Shown piece after piece: positions 13,906 through 13,966 of a stretch of DNA of 13,966 nt. The notes below the pieces were generated by a model that did not search any database, was not told the DNA's origin, and worked only from the letters and a program-made list of their open reading frames with translations. This DNA is from CAZUQH01 sp964622465. Its GTDB lineage: Bacteria > CG03 > CAZUQH01. Every line of letters starts with the position of its first letter. Position 1 is the first letter of the stretch. Both the position numbers and the translations under genes were made by a program. The stretch lies in contig CAZUQH010000034.1 of the NCBI GenBank assembly GCA_964622465.1, forward strand, positions 1 to 13,966, read 5' to 3'.

Positions 13906-13928
13906 TGGCTTGACAAGTGGTTTATAGA

Positions 13929-13966
13929 CTACAGCAGACCGCGCTCTTTCATGCTGGTATAAGCGT
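13929..13966 (-). CDS. possible C-terminal end of an upstream gene
   Basis: At the right edge one minus-strand frame reads AYTSMKERGLL and then TAG at 13929-13931. It would be the last residues of a gene whose body lies outside the window. The composition is protein-like, and the stop lies just before the candidate proS promoter. Eleven codons are far too few to identify it. In many bacteria proS follows an isoprenoid-pathway gene such as ispG, but nothing here shows that. Confidence 0.3.
   Translation of the reverse strand, partial: AYTSMKERGLL

Noticed and set aside
1..13966. Mobile element, defence system, CRISPR or tRNA gene
   Set aside because: I looked for transposase or integrase motifs, spaced direct repeats and clover-leaf arms and saw none; all long frames are accounted for by housekeeping genes.

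Overview
All recognisable genes lie on the minus strand, so the window reads from its right edge to its left. It is a bacterial chromosomal segment of translation, RNA-processing and cell-envelope housekeeping genes. Base composition is moderate and I see no integrase, transposase, phage gene, CRISPR array, tRNA or rRNA. The gene content is clearly bacterial. The compact proteins, the Lys-rich micro-ORF next to a DUF2582 winged-helix gene, and a palindrome of the kind common in draft genomes of candidate phyla suggest an uncultured lineage (Omnitrophota/Elusimicrobiota-like). That placement is a weak inference.

Layout in transcription order. A few codons of an unidentified upstream gene end at about 13929. 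Next come proS (prolyl-tRNA synthetase without the INS editing domain), nusA, infB, rbfA, a DHH/DHHA1 phosphoesterase of the NrnA type, ribF, a GAF-GGDEF diguanylate cyclase, rpsO, pnp and accB. This is the widespread nusA-infB-rbfA-nrnA-(truB)-ribF-rpsO-pnp block with changes: proS sits where rimP often is, truB is absent, and a signalling gene lies between ribF and rpsO. Junctions are tight, often overlapping, with few Shine-Dalgarno (SD) sequences, which points to translational coupling. accB closes the run by overlapping pnp, without its usual partner accC.

A roughly 220-base A-tract-rich gap (2903-3123) follows. It holds a perfect 12-bp inverted repeat, a plausible promoter and a strong SD. 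These lead into a 16-codon Lys/Ala/Val ORF, then, one codon past its TAG and in the same frame, a 67-residue DUF2582 winged-helix protein. A strand-specific intrinsic terminator (2573-2617) ends this unit.

Immediately after the terminator a near-consensus promoter sits so close to the ftsK ATG that the mRNA is predicted to be leaderless. ftsK and pgsA overlap by ATGA and form the last transcription unit in view.

Most of the window is ordinary core genome. I do not see a complete new defence or metabolic system. The parts most worth a second look are the Lys-rich micro-ORF/DUF2582 pair, the leaderless ftsK promoter next to its insulating terminator, the INS-less ProRS, and the diguanylate cyclase embedded in the ribosome/RNA operon.
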